Below, one piece after another: positions 55,216-62,922 of a stretch of 64,000 nt of DNA (position 1 is the stretch's first letter; every line of letters starts with the position of its first letter). This DNA comes from Parapedobacter flavus (GTDB lineage Bacteria > Bacteroidota > Bacteroidia > Sphingobacteriales > Sphingobacteriaceae), in contig NZ_JAYKZZ010000006.1 in NCBI RefSeq assembly GCF_035818675.1, positions 62,001 to 126,000 on the forward strand, in the 5' to 3' direction. Below the pieces are notes generated by a model that saw nothing but the letters and a program-made list of their open reading frames with translations, ran no database searches and was not told the DNA's origin. The position numbers were made by a program, and so were the translations under genes.

Positions 55216-56724
55216 TTATCTTTTGCCTGCACGTGCCGTCTCTTTCCGCACCTCTTCAAATTCATGTTTAATGACGTCGGAGACCGGCTTGCTTAGCAGC
55301 GACACCACGACGATGGTGAGGAAGCTGAGCAGGAAGCCGGGAATAATTTCATATACGTCCTTGTAGTCGTGTGGTACATATACCCATAGTAATACCGTGG
55401 CGCCACCAACTACCATGCCCGACAAAGCGCCTGCTGCCGTAATACGTTCCCATAGTAATGACAAAAGAACCAACGGTCCAAATGCTGCGCCAAAGCCCGC
55501 CCAAGCGTTCCCGACCAGGCCGAGAATACTTTCTTTCGGATTCAATGCGAGTAGAAAGGCGACCACCGCCACTACCAATACAGATACGCGGCTCATAATG
55601 AGTGTGTTTTTGGCAGTCGCATGCGTGTTGAAAAACGTCTTGTAGATGTCTTCTGTCATCGAACTTGAGGTAACAAGCAATTGGGAAGATATGGTACTCA
55701 TCACCGCGGCCAAAATGGCGGAAAGAAGGAACCCGCCGATCATCGGATGAAAAAGGGCTTTGGATAAATAGACGAATATGGTTTCGGATAATTCCTTGGA
55801 ACCATCGAAACGCAACATGGTGTCCATATCGAATCGCTGGAGGTAGGCGATCCCGAAGAAGCCGAGACACAACGCCCCCAATACCGTACCGATCATCCAG
55901 GTCATCCCGATATGTCGTGCTTTTTTGATATCACGAACGCTGTCGATTGCCATAAACCGGACCAAAATATGAGGCTGTCCGAAATACCCCAACCCCCAAG
56001 CTAATAACGAAATAATGGAGATGGTCGTCGTTCCCCGCAATAGGTCCATGTAATTGGTGTCCTTTATACGAATGGTCTCGATAGCTTCACCTACACCGCC
56101 TACCTGGAAAATAACAACGGTGGGAATCAACAGCAACGCAATGACCATGATGCTACCCTGCACGGCATCCGTTATACTAACGGCCATAAAGCCTCCAATA
56201 AACGTATAGAAGACCACAACAAGGGATGTGACCCAAAGGCCGGTGTTGTAGTCCATACTAAAGGCAGATTCAAATAGTCGTCCACCTGAAACCATGCCGG
56301 CTGATGTATATAATGTAAAAAAAACCAGTATAAAAACCGACGACACCAGCTTCAAGAGCTGTGATTTGTCGTGGAACCGATTTTCGAAAAAGACGGGCAG
56401 CGTGATGGCATTTTTTGCCACTTCGGTATACACCCGTAGGCGGGGGGCTACGAAAACGTAGTTAAGAAAGGCACCAGTTGTGAGCCCAATAGCAAGCCAT
56501 GATCCCGATAAGCCCATCATATACATAGCGCCGGGTAAACCCATCAGTAACCAGCCACTCATGTCTGAGGCGCCTGCGGAAAGGGCGGTTACAAATGGGC
56601 CCATTTTACGGCCCCCAATCAAAAACTCTTCCGAATTGCTTGTTGATTTCCGATATCCGTATATGCCAATCATGATCATGATGACGACGTATAGACCGAT
56701 GGAAATTAATTCGTAAATATTCAT
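55216..56724 (-). CDS. putP: Sodium/proline symporter
   Basis: Solute:sodium symporter (SSS family) of 502 residues and 13 helices. PutP-specific blocks: FLIGGRKMGPFVTALSAGASDMSGWLLMGLPG, near-identical in style to E. coli PutP; then VSITDAVQGSIMV, YFGQPHILVRFMAI, and AILAAVMSTISSQLLVTSSSMTEDIY. Start at ATG 56724 (MNIYELISIGLYVV); the frame back to TTG 56730 adds two residues. Convergent with the envelope genes. It shares a 386-bp divergent gap with the next operon. Confidence 0.93.
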   Translation of the reverse strand: MNIYELISIGLYVVIMIMIGIYGYRKSTSNSEEFLIGGRKMGPFVTALSAGASDMSGWLLMGLPGAMYMMGLSGSWLAIGLTTGAFLNYVFVAPRLRVYTEVAKNAITLPVFFENRFHDKSQLLKLVSSVFILVFFTLYTSAGMVSGGRLFESAFSMDYNTGLWVTSLVVVFYTFIGGFMAVSITDAVQGSIMVIALLLIPTVVIFQVGGVGEAIETIRIKDTNYMDLLRGTTTISIISLLAWGLGYFGQPHILVRFMAIDSVRDIKKARHIGMTWMIGTVLGALCLGFFGIAYLQRFDMDTMLRFDGSKELSETIFVYLSKALFHPMIGGFLLSAILAAVMSTISSQLLVTSSSMTEDIYKTFFNTHATAKNTLIMSRVSVLVVAVVAFLLALNPKESILGLVGNAWAGFGAAFGPLVLLSLLWERITAAGALSGMVVGGATVLLWVYVPHDYKDVYEIIPGFLLSFLTIVVVSLLSKPVSDVIKHEFEEVRKETARAGKR

Positions 56725-56964
56725 ATGCAATTTGTCTTAGTTATTGTTGTGCTTTTAGTTTAATAGTCTTTATCCGTTTTATACTGCGCACTGCAGATCT
56801 AAAAAATATAGGAAGGCGGTCTGATGAAAATACACCCGCTAACGATGTTGTTGTAAAGGTATGAAAAATTTAGAGGGGCGCGTAATTGGTAGTGCTTTAG
56901 CTGTATAGGTTAAAATAACTAATGGGTAAAGGTATTGTTGGGATATTTACGCCTAGGTCAACGC

Positions 56965-57002
56965 TTGTAGACGCTTTGTAGATGCTTTTCGAAAAGTTGT
57001 AG
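56965..57002. promoter_or_regulatory. Palindrome with phased direct repeats in the putP divergent region
   Basis: TTGTAG occurs at 56965, 56976 (11 bp on) and 56997 (21 bp on), i.e. about one and two helical turns, and a perfect 12-bp palindrome CTTTTCGAAAAG lies at 56985-56996. An operator-like arrangement in the 380-bp gap between putP and the 57111 gene; otherwise the gap holds only the promoter described separately. Confidence 0.4.
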
Positions 57003-57024
57003 TCGCTATATGGATAGCCTGCAT

Positions 57025-57055
57025 TTGTGGTATGCGGGAAGGTGTTATACATTTG
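57025..57055 (+). promoter_or_regulatory. Promoter of the 57111 operon
   Basis: TTG (57025-57027), 20-bp spacer, TACATTTG (57048-57055), perfect -7 element, 55 bp before ATG 57111. Confidence 0.6.
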
Positions 57056-57110
57056 TACGTGACGGTTTCAATTTTTGAAGGGGATTCTTTTTAGATCAAA
57101 AACAACAGCT

Positions 57111-57806
57111 ATGTGGATCAGGATAACAGATATCAGCGTAAGACAAGTAGATGCCGCGCATCTGAACGACCCCGGGAGCCCGGGCAGCACAATGGTGCTC
57201 AACCTCTTTCAGCGGGAAAGCCGAACCGCACTTTTTGTCAATACAACCAAAAAAGTCTACCCTCAGTATTTGGATGTACCTTCCGGAAAGGTAATTTCCA
57301 AGCGCAGGTGGACGGATCAAATGAGCGCTTTTGCTAAAGAGGAACAGGAAAAGCTTCCGTTACAAAAAGGAGGTTTTAGGCTCACCGTTTTCGGTTGGAT
57401 TTTCTTCCTGGGCGCATTTGCGTTGCTGGGGTACCTCGTTTACGACGGTACAGTCGCTGCACCCCAGCGAACAGAGCAATTCGATCAGCGGCAAGCCGAA
57501 AAGGCCACGGTGAGCGAAGGCGATATTTACCTGGGCCGTATAGAGGTCTATAAAGAAAAAGGGAATCCGCTGGGGATGGATGGTGAGTTCGGCTGTTTTA
57601 AGGTCGTGAACGTAGAAGGCGACACCCATCATATTACCAAAAGCACTGAAATGAGCAAAACGGCCAAGCCGATCGCCCAGATGAACAGTACTGATTTTGC
57701 AGAGGAAGCCATTGTGGTAAAAGCTAAAGAGCTGGGGGCATACCATAAAACTTTTGTCTCGGATGACGGGTTGACCGAGATTTCCTTCGGTGAAAAAAAA
57801 GAATAG
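57111..57806 (+). CDS. Single-pass membrane protein, unknown
   Basis: From ATG 57111 (MWIRITDISVRQVDAAHLND) 231 residues, with one central transmembrane helix (about 90-112, LTVFGWIFFLGAFALLGYLV) separating two soluble parts. The first half is a small strand-rich domain (TMVLNLFQRESRTALFVNT); the second starts with a coiled-coil-like stretch (RTEQFDQRQAEKATVSEGD) and then strands ending EISFGEKKE. No family recognised. First gene of an operon of three: gaps 11 bp, then a 4-bp overlap. Confidence 0.6.
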   Translation: MWIRITDISVRQVDAAHLNDPGSPGSTMVLNLFQRESRTALFVNTTKKVYPQYLDVPSGKVISKRRWTDQMSAFAKEEQEKLPLQKGGFRLTVFGWIFFLGAFALLGYLVYDGTVAAPQRTEQFDQRQAEKATVSEGDIYLGRIEVYKEKGNPLGMDGEFGCFKVVNVEGDTHHITKSTEMSKTAKPIAQMNSTDFAEEAIVVKAKELGAYHKTFVSDDGLTEISFGEKKE

Positions 57807-57817
57807 ATGAAACCTTG

Positions 57818-58270
57818 ATGAAAGTCCATATCCCTAAAATACCGCTTGAAGCACTACAGGAAAAAGAACTGGCCAAATACCGCGATTTAAACGATGAAAG
57901 TTACGGCGAACCCCTTGCCCGAAAAGTTGCTGGGAAATTGATGGAGCATCCCTCTGGGCTCTTTCATTCCCACAGAGATTACTGCGGTATTGGCTTATAT
58001 TTTTTCGAAGGGAAATTTACACTTGGCGAAGTGAATGACGGTATGGGACCGCATCCCATCATGCTCACTTTTGACGGTAAGGACGAATTTATCGCTTGGC
58101 TGGCCGATCAAAGCGATCAACGTATGTCGCTGATCGCCGCTGTGAAAGACAACTACTTTTCGTTTAAGTTTAACAACCAAACCATTACCAAAACGCGGCT
58201 GCGCTACTTTTTGGAAGCGGATTACAGCCCGGATTGGAATTCGTACTGCGCCTATTTAAGGAAACAATGA
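57818..58270 (+). CDS. Hypothetical cytoplasmic protein
   Basis: Protein of 150 residues from ATG 57818, no signal peptide or transmembrane segment. Compact alpha/beta look: EKELAKYRDLNDESYGEP, GLYFFEGKFTLGEVNDG, FDGKDEFIAWLADQSDQRM, then NNQTITKTRLRYFLE. The size and the pattern are those of small immunity or SUKH-like proteins, but no motif settles this. It overlaps the following WG-repeat gene by 4 bp (ATGA), so translation is coupled. Confidence 0.6.
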   Translation: MKVHIPKIPLEALQEKELAKYRDLNDESYGEPLARKVAGKLMEHPSGLFHSHRDYCGIGLYFFEGKFTLGEVNDGMGPHPIMLTFDGKDEFIAWLADQSDQRMSLIAAVKDNYFSFKFNNQTITKTRLRYFLEADYSPDWNSYCAYLRKQ

Positions 58271-59925
58271 AATACACACTGGCACTTTTACTAATAACCA
58301 TAATGACTTCCGCAGGTGCGCAAGACAATGATGGCTGGTATGATTCGTATGAGAATTGTACGGAATACGTCTACGGCTTTATCAATATAGAAGACAAAGA
58401 CTTAAGCATTGCTGCGGAGTATTGCGCGGCCAATGCTTTTGCTGAAGGATTGGCGGCCGTAAAGAAAGATGGGAAATGGGGCTTTATCGATGCGGATAAC
58501 AACGCGGTTATCGGTTTTCATTATGATTATGCCCGTAACTTCAATGAAGGCCACGCCATTGTACAACAAGGTGAATTTTATGGGGTAATCAACAAAAAGG
58601 GAGCACTGGTCATACCGATTCATTATTATGACCTTATACCTTACGAACTGGAAGGCACCCGGTACTATATTTCCCGCGACAGCACTTTTTTCCAGGGCAT
58701 CGTTGATGCCGCAGGCAAAGAAGTCCTTCCGCACCGATACGCCTTTGTCATCCCATTTGAGCCAAACCTGGCCAAACGGAGATTTTACAGTAACATTCCC
58801 TTTTATACGACCTACTGGGAAATTGATACGGCTAAGGGTAGTTTTTATAAGCAATTTAGTGAAGCTTATTATGGGCTGGCTGCTGATAGCAGCCGTCAGG
58901 ATATCTACGACGCGCAGTTTAACAGACTGGCCTCGAAGCAAACGACCTCTTATAGTGATCAATTTACCCATGATGAATTAATCGCTATTGATGGTTACCT
59001 CGAAGAACATAAAGAAGTGGACGCCGAACGGAAAAGGGCAGCGATCCGTAGGTTGCTGGATTCGAAACAAGCGTATACGCCAAAACCCCACCCTGCGCCG
59101 GAAATAGTCCCAACATCGGAAGAAGGGCAAAACGAGTATATGGCACTCATGGGGTACGAAAAATTTTCCGGAAATGACGGAAAGATGGGGGTAAAAAAAG
59201 ACGGAAAAATCCTTCTTTCGGCCCGATTTGACGTGCTGGAATGGTGGGGTATGGTATTTCCCTCGCCATCGAAAGAAGATATTCCTTATTTGGAAGAACA
59301 TTATGCCGGCAGGTACATAAACAAAGAAGAGCGTGTTTTTGCCGTGTATGGCATTGCCGCGGGCAGCAAGGAAGAGGGCGCTTTATATACCATGAAAGGT
59401 GTGAAGGTGTTTGACCTTGAAAGCAATACAGTGCCAGAGGAGGCCTCATCCATAGGGTTTACCTATAGGACCATAGAGCGCGATACAGCCCGGCAACGCA
59501 CCACTTATAAATTCGGCTTTGTCAATTGGAAAGGGCGGGAGATCTTACCGGCCGCTTATACACGTATCAAAATAGCGGCGGAGAACTACCTTTTGGTGAA
59601 ACGGGAAAAGGAAAGTGAACGGGGAAAAGAAGCACATTTTGGGCTATACAACGCATCGGGCGAGGCCATCATCCCCGAGGGAGTGTTTTCAAATATCGAA
59701 CCTTTTGCTGATGTGCCCAACCTGTACCTGGCTGAATGGAATGACGCCTATCCCACGTTAGCCGAACAGGAGGCCGCGGAAACAGCAAACAAGCAATTTG
59801 TACTCCTTAGGGTGAAGGAGAAAACCTATACGGTTATCAATCAGTTTACCGCGAGCGTTGTCGATTCCCGTGGGTTGGCGATCAAAACGGGCATGTTAAA
59901 ATATAGGAAAAATAAAGAGGAGTGA
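58267..59925 (+). CDS. Secreted WG-repeat protein
   Basis: Protein of 552 residues from ATG 58267 (MKYTLALLLITIMTSAGAQ, a signal peptide). It carries WG/KWG-type repeats: KKDGKWGFIDADNNAVIGFHYD, FYGVINKKGALVIPIHY, KFGFVNWKGREILPAAYTRI and FGLYNASGEAIIPEGVFSN, with a divergent central third. WG repeats are presumed protein-binding modules in secreted bacterial proteins. ATG 58267 overlaps the stop of the upstream gene by 4 bp. Function unknown. Confidence 0.72.
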   Translation: MKYTLALLLITIMTSAGAQDNDGWYDSYENCTEYVYGFINIEDKDLSIAAEYCAANAFAEGLAAVKKDGKWGFIDADNNAVIGFHYDYARNFNEGHAIVQQGEFYGVINKKGALVIPIHYYDLIPYELEGTRYYISRDSTFFQGIVDAAGKEVLPHRYAFVIPFEPNLAKRRFYSNIPFYTTYWEIDTAKGSFYKQFSEAYYGLAADSSRQDIYDAQFNRLASKQTTSYSDQFTHDELIAIDGYLEEHKEVDAERKRAAIRRLLDSKQAYTPKPHPAPEIVPTSEEGQNEYMALMGYEKFSGNDGKMGVKKDGKILLSARFDVLEWWGMVFPSPSKEDIPYLEEHYAGRYINKEERVFAVYGIAAGSKEEGALYTMKGVKVFDLESNTVPEEASSIGFTYRTIERDTARQRTTYKFGFVNWKGREILPAAYTRIKIAAENYLLVKREKESERGKEAHFGLYNASGEAIIPEGVFSNIEPFADVPNLYLAEWNDAYPTLAEQEAAETANKQFVLLRVKEKTYTVINQFTASVVDSRGLAIKTGMLKYRKNKEE

Positions 59926-59937
59926 AAATGTACAAAT

Positions 59938-60629
59938 TCACTTCAATTCTATCAATTCATCCACCAACTTCCACACCATCGTACAAGGATTATGATTTGC
60001 ATAATCATGTCTTCCGTCAAATCGTCCAGCTAAGCGCTTGGCGTTGCGGATGGCATCGTCTAGACTACCATATTCTTTAAGCAAAGCATACATCTCCACG
60101 CTATTCTTTTGGTAGCGATATCCTTTGCCAACAAAAGGTTTCAGGCAGCCCTCGATTAATCCTTTGTAATTTCTTCTCGACATGCCATTTTCGTAATACT
60201 GAAAATGGAGCAAATACCACAGCTCGAAAGCTTCATTGCTCCCGGCGCAGCCTATCTTAGGTTTCGTATCCCGACAACGTAATACAGCATTGTTGAAGTC
60301 GTTGGCCGAAAAGCTATCCCGATCAAAAACCACCCAGAGCCTGTCAATGGGTCTATTATTATCCGCCTCATAATGTTCCTTTAATCGGGTAGCTCGTCGA
60401 TTAAAGATAAGGTATTCCGGCCGGTCCCGGCTATATCGATACGATAATGGGTGAGTACACCCTTGGGCAGATCACCTTTCAGCCCTTCAAAATAATTTGG
60501 CTCCGTTTTTTCGCCCTCGCATACGATGAGGTAATACCGACGCAGGCTGCGGATACCTACCTTGCGTTTCTGCTCCGATCGGGCAAAACGCTTCAGTTTT
60601 TCGTTGGGGATTTTTATCTTTCTTGCCAT
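59938..60629 (-). pseudogene. rloB: RloB-like Toprim protein, broken by a one-base frameshift
   Basis: Two overlapping-frame fragments on the minus strand make one RloB-like protein. The first (from ATG 60629) has the CEGEKTEPNYFEGL motif with the Toprim-type Glu and ends at a stop at 60381; the frame resumes upstream of 60333 with ATRLKEHYEADNNRPIDRL, then WVVFDRDSF, whose Asp-x-Asp-like pair is the second Toprim site. The two frames meet near 60391-60395, where one G appears missing in GACGAGCTACC. Restoring it gives a 230-residue protein of normal RloB length. It overlaps the ATPase gene by 16 bp. Could be a sequencing error. Confidence 0.78.
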
Positions 60630-61909
60630 TCCAGCGCTAGAGTTGATAAGTTACCAATGAATGGAATGGCCCCGTAACGGCCTTCGATGTAGTCCTTTTC
60701 AAAAGAACGATCCTTGCGGATGGTCTTGCCATCTTCCTTATACTCGACCAGCGAATACATTTCCGAGGCTCCGTATTGGTTTTTTTCCACGAAATAGATT
60801 TGGTCCCTGCGATACTTGCCATAATACAGCAGGTTCGTATCATGGGTAGTAAAAATCAACTGTGCATTGTTTCGATTAAATTCCTTTGAGTGGAACAACT
60901 TTGTAATGGCCAATGTGAGTAGGGGGTGGAGGCTCGAATCCAGTTCATCCACCACCAATGCTCCACCATTATTCAACACATCGAATACCGGTCCCGAAAT
61001 GTTGAATAGCTTGTTCGTACCAGCAGATTCCTGGCTGCGCATGTCGAACTCCACAGCACCGGCGGCCTTGTTTTGGGCATCGTATTTTTGGTGGATGGTC
61101 TTCACATCAATCCGGAAAGCACCTTCAAGGTCCGTAACCAACTGCCTGATCAGCCCTTCGGGCATGTCGCTGGGCAATTCCTTGGGGTCGAAAGGTTTCT
61201 TGGCAATCGTGATATCATCGAAGCCCAGATCGAGGTTTTTATAGAAGTCCAGCAAGACATGCTGGGTATGCTTGTCTTCCAGCATGCCGAAGGTGACCCC
61301 TTTGTATCCCTCATGGCTCAAGCCTGAAATGGTAATGAAGTTATCAAACCATTTCATAATCTTTTTGGCGGTCTTCCCATTGAATTGGTCCACCACGGCA
61401 AGGAACAACGCATTATCGCGGGTACGCTCTTCCAAATCCTTGCCTTCGGGGAAAGCCCTTGTCATTACGTCAATCCCATTCCTTTCACGGATGAACAGGG
61501 GTTTTTCCGCTTGTTTCTGGGCTGCAAACAACCACTCAGAATGGATATTGTGGTCATCCACTTCAAAACCATAACGGTAGCGGATGTCGTCAATGAGGAA
61601 AACCACTTCAAAGAAAGCGGGTTCGTGTTCCGTTTCCGTACTTAACAGGAAAGGAGTGATGTCCAGTTCATCGGCAGATGATTGCTCAAAAGATTGGAGC
61701 ACGAGCCTTCTCATGGTAGACATAGCCCGGATGAAGTTGCTTTTTCCACTCGCGTTTGCACCATAGATCACAGCACCTTTCAGCAAGTCGTAGCGCTCCG
61801 AAGAAAAGATATTGGTATCGACCTGTTCCTTGATGGCCGTTGCCATAAGGCTCAATGTAATCTTTGACTTAAAGGATAGGTAATTGCCAACTGAGAATTC
61901 CAACAACAT
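60614..61909 (-). CDS. AAA/ABC-type ATPase of the RloA/AbiLi class (defence-associated)
   Basis: ATPase of 431 residues, AAA_15/AAA_21 type. It starts MLLEFSVGNYLSFK at ATG 61909, the usual family start; Walker A is GANASGKSN, an ABC-like signature lies in QESAGTNKLFN, Walker B in ALVVDELDSSLHP, and the switch His in FTTHDTNLL. Partnered with RloB (16-bp overlap), this is the RloAB/AbiL layout, in which the ATPase senses infection and controls the Toprim nuclease. Similar ATPase-Toprim pairs include PARIS and OLD-Gabija types. Promoter with twin palindromes upstream. Confidence 0.85.
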   Translation of the reverse strand: MLLEFSVGNYLSFKSKITLSLMATAIKEQVDTNIFSSERYDLLKGAVIYGANASGKSNFIRAMSTMRRLVLQSFEQSSADELDITPFLLSTETEHEPAFFEVVFLIDDIRYRYGFEVDDHNIHSEWLFAAQKQAEKPLFIRERNGIDVMTRAFPEGKDLEERTRDNALFLAVVDQFNGKTAKKIMKWFDNFITISGLSHEGYKGVTFGMLEDKHTQHVLLDFYKNLDLGFDDITIAKKPFDPKELPSDMPEGLIRQLVTDLEGAFRIDVKTIHQKYDAQNKAAGAVEFDMRSQESAGTNKLFNISGPVFDVLNNGGALVVDELDSSLHPLLTLAITKLFHSKEFNRNNAQLIFTTHDTNLLYYGKYRRDQIYFVEKNQYGASEMYSLVEYKEDGKTIRKDRSFEKDYIEGRYGAIPFIGNLSTLALEWQER

Positions 61910-61923
61910 AATCTGCTTACTTA

Positions 61924-61938
61924 TGAGATATTTTCTCA
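61924..61938. promoter_or_regulatory. Operator-like palindrome 1 of the RloA-type gene
   Basis: TGAGA-TATTT-TCTCA, perfect 5-bp arms. It lies just after the -7 element, over the expected transcript start, 15 bp before the ATG. Confidence 0.6.
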
Positions 61939-61944
61939 AAAATA
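61937..61944 (-). promoter_or_regulatory. -7 element of the RloA-type gene
   Basis: TATTTTTG on the minus strand fits TAnnTTTG; no TTG at -33, suggesting an activator-dependent or weak promoter. It overlaps palindrome 1 by two bases. Confidence 0.5.
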
Positions 61945-61971
61945 CGAATTATTTTTCTTTCTTAATAATAA

Positions 61972-61986
61972 TGAGATTTTTTCTCA
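61972..61986. promoter_or_regulatory. Operator-like palindrome 2 of the RloA-type gene
   Basis: TGAGA-TTTTT-TCTCA: same arms and 5-nt spacer as palindrome 1, centres 48 bp apart, bracketing the -7 element. Confidence 0.6.
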
Positions 61987-61998
61987 CTATTAGGCTTG

Positions 61999-62043
61999 CT
62001 TGCGTCTTTTTTACAGCGCAAAAGACGCCACGAATGACGCAAG
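61999..62043. other. Nested inverted repeats between the defence gene and tRNA-Glu
   Basis: GCGTCTTTT (62002-62010) pairs with AAAAGACGC (62020-62028), and CTTGCGTC (61999-62006) can instead pair with GACGCAAG (62036-62043), so two exclusive hairpins are possible. No T-tract follows on the plus strand. Role unknown. The rest of 61987-62158 holds only the T-arm-like fragment described in the findings. Confidence 0.5.
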
Positions 62044-62158
62044 TAAATTTTGTGTGTTTTTGAAATTTTTGAATAGCCCGATATTGAGAAATAGTTCGGT
62101 TTTACGCTAAATCGTTGATTATTAGAAGGTAAAATGGGGTTCGATTCCCTTAAAATGA

Positions 62159-62189
62159 AAATAACTCGTTGAAAAACAACGAGTTATTT
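62159..62189 (-). terminator. Terminator after tRNA-Glu
   Basis: Perfect 13-bp stem (62159-62171 with 62177-62189), loop of five A on the plus strand (five T on the minus strand), 6 bp after the tRNA end and followed by a T-rich stretch on the minus strand. Confidence 0.75.
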
Positions 62190-62195
62190 ATCCAG

Positions 62196-62267
62196 TAGCC
62201 CGTAGGGGAATCGAACCCCTGTTTCCAGAATGAAAATCTGGCGTCCTAACCCCTAGACGAACGGGCC
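62196..62267 (-). tRNA. tRNA-Glu (anticodon TTC)
   Basis: Minus-strand sequence folds as a tRNA: acceptor arm GGCCCGT with ACGGGCT (G1-U72 wobble), D arm with TCTAGGGGTTAGGA, anticodon stem CCAGA/TCTGG around the loop TTTTCAT with anticodon TTC, and T arm AGGGGTTCGATTCCCCT. Discriminator A73; no encoded CCA follows (next plus-strand bases read as CTGG on the minus strand). Own promoter and terminator are visible. Confidence 0.95.
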
Positions 62268-62309
62268 TTTTTATCAATTTCGAAAAACGAGTTCCTGTTT
62301 TTCGGTCTG

Positions 62310-62339
62310 CAAAGATAGAAGTATTTCTATTCGTTCCAA
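62310..62339 (-). promoter_or_regulatory. tRNA-Glu promoter
   Basis: Minus strand: TTG (62339-62337), 19-bp spacer, TATCTTTG (62317-62310). Full consensus match, 43 bp before the tRNA 5' end. Confidence 0.75.
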
Positions 62340-62381
62340 AGAAAATAATAGAAATTTAATACAGGCAGCGTTCCACAACGC

Positions 62382-62789
62382 TTACCGTTTGTCTACACTA
62401 TATTTACCTGGGCCCACAAAAGCGAGACCAATGAAGACGACGCCGATTTCGATGGCGTGCGATGCACCCTTAAGCCCATCGCCCCGATCTAAATGGGAGA
62501 GCGCAGCGATCAGCATGGTAAAAGCAAGTGCGATAGCCACCGGCCGGAAAAACAAGCCGAGCAGGAAGCATATGCCACCGACGGTTTCGGCTAATGCAGC
62601 CAGAAGCCCCCACATCATGGGCAGGAAGGTGATGCCGATGTTCCCCATGGAACTGCCCACGCCTTCCCACAGTTCGGGTCCGCCCAATAGCTTCGGGTAG
62701 CCGTGCATGATAAACATGATCCCTAGACCAACGCGGATGAGTAACAACCCCGTATTTTTAAATTTGCTCAATGATGATAGTGCAGCCAT
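62382..62789 (-). CDS. DoxX-family membrane protein
   Basis: Four-helix membrane protein of 135 residues from ATG 62789 (MAALSSLSKFKNTGLLLIRV). DoxX marks: GIMFIMHGYPKLLGGPELWEGVG, ETVGGICFLLGLFFRPVA and a C-terminal HAIEIGVVFIGLAFVGPGKYS-type end. Family members are linked to redox or thiosulfate metabolism, but the role here is open. Divergent from metG. Confidence 0.85.
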   Translation of the reverse strand: MAALSSLSKFKNTGLLLIRVGLGIMFIMHGYPKLLGGPELWEGVGSSMGNIGITFLPMMWGLLAALAETVGGICFLLGLFFRPVAIALAFTMLIAALSHLDRGDGLKGASHAIEIGVVFIGLAFVGPGKYSVDKR

Positions 62790-62841
62790 TTTTTGATGGA
62801 TGATTTTATGCAACCTACTGTTAATTCCGCGCAAATTGATT

Positions 62842-62849
62842 TATCTTTG
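62842..62849 (+). promoter_or_regulatory. -7 element upstream of metG
   Basis: TATCTTTG, same as in the tRNA-Glu promoter; -33 position lacks TTG at the ideal distance (CTG at 62818-62820). Leader of about 70 nt. Confidence 0.4.
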
Positions 62850-62922
62850 CCGTGTTTGCAAGCAATGGAGTTTCATTTTTGTGTAAAATTGCATTGTTTC
62901 CCCACTAAATAACTGATATACA

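Noticed and set aside
62136..62149. Second tRNA gene
   Set aside because: Only a T-arm-like 14-mer; no acceptor, D or anticodon arms around it.
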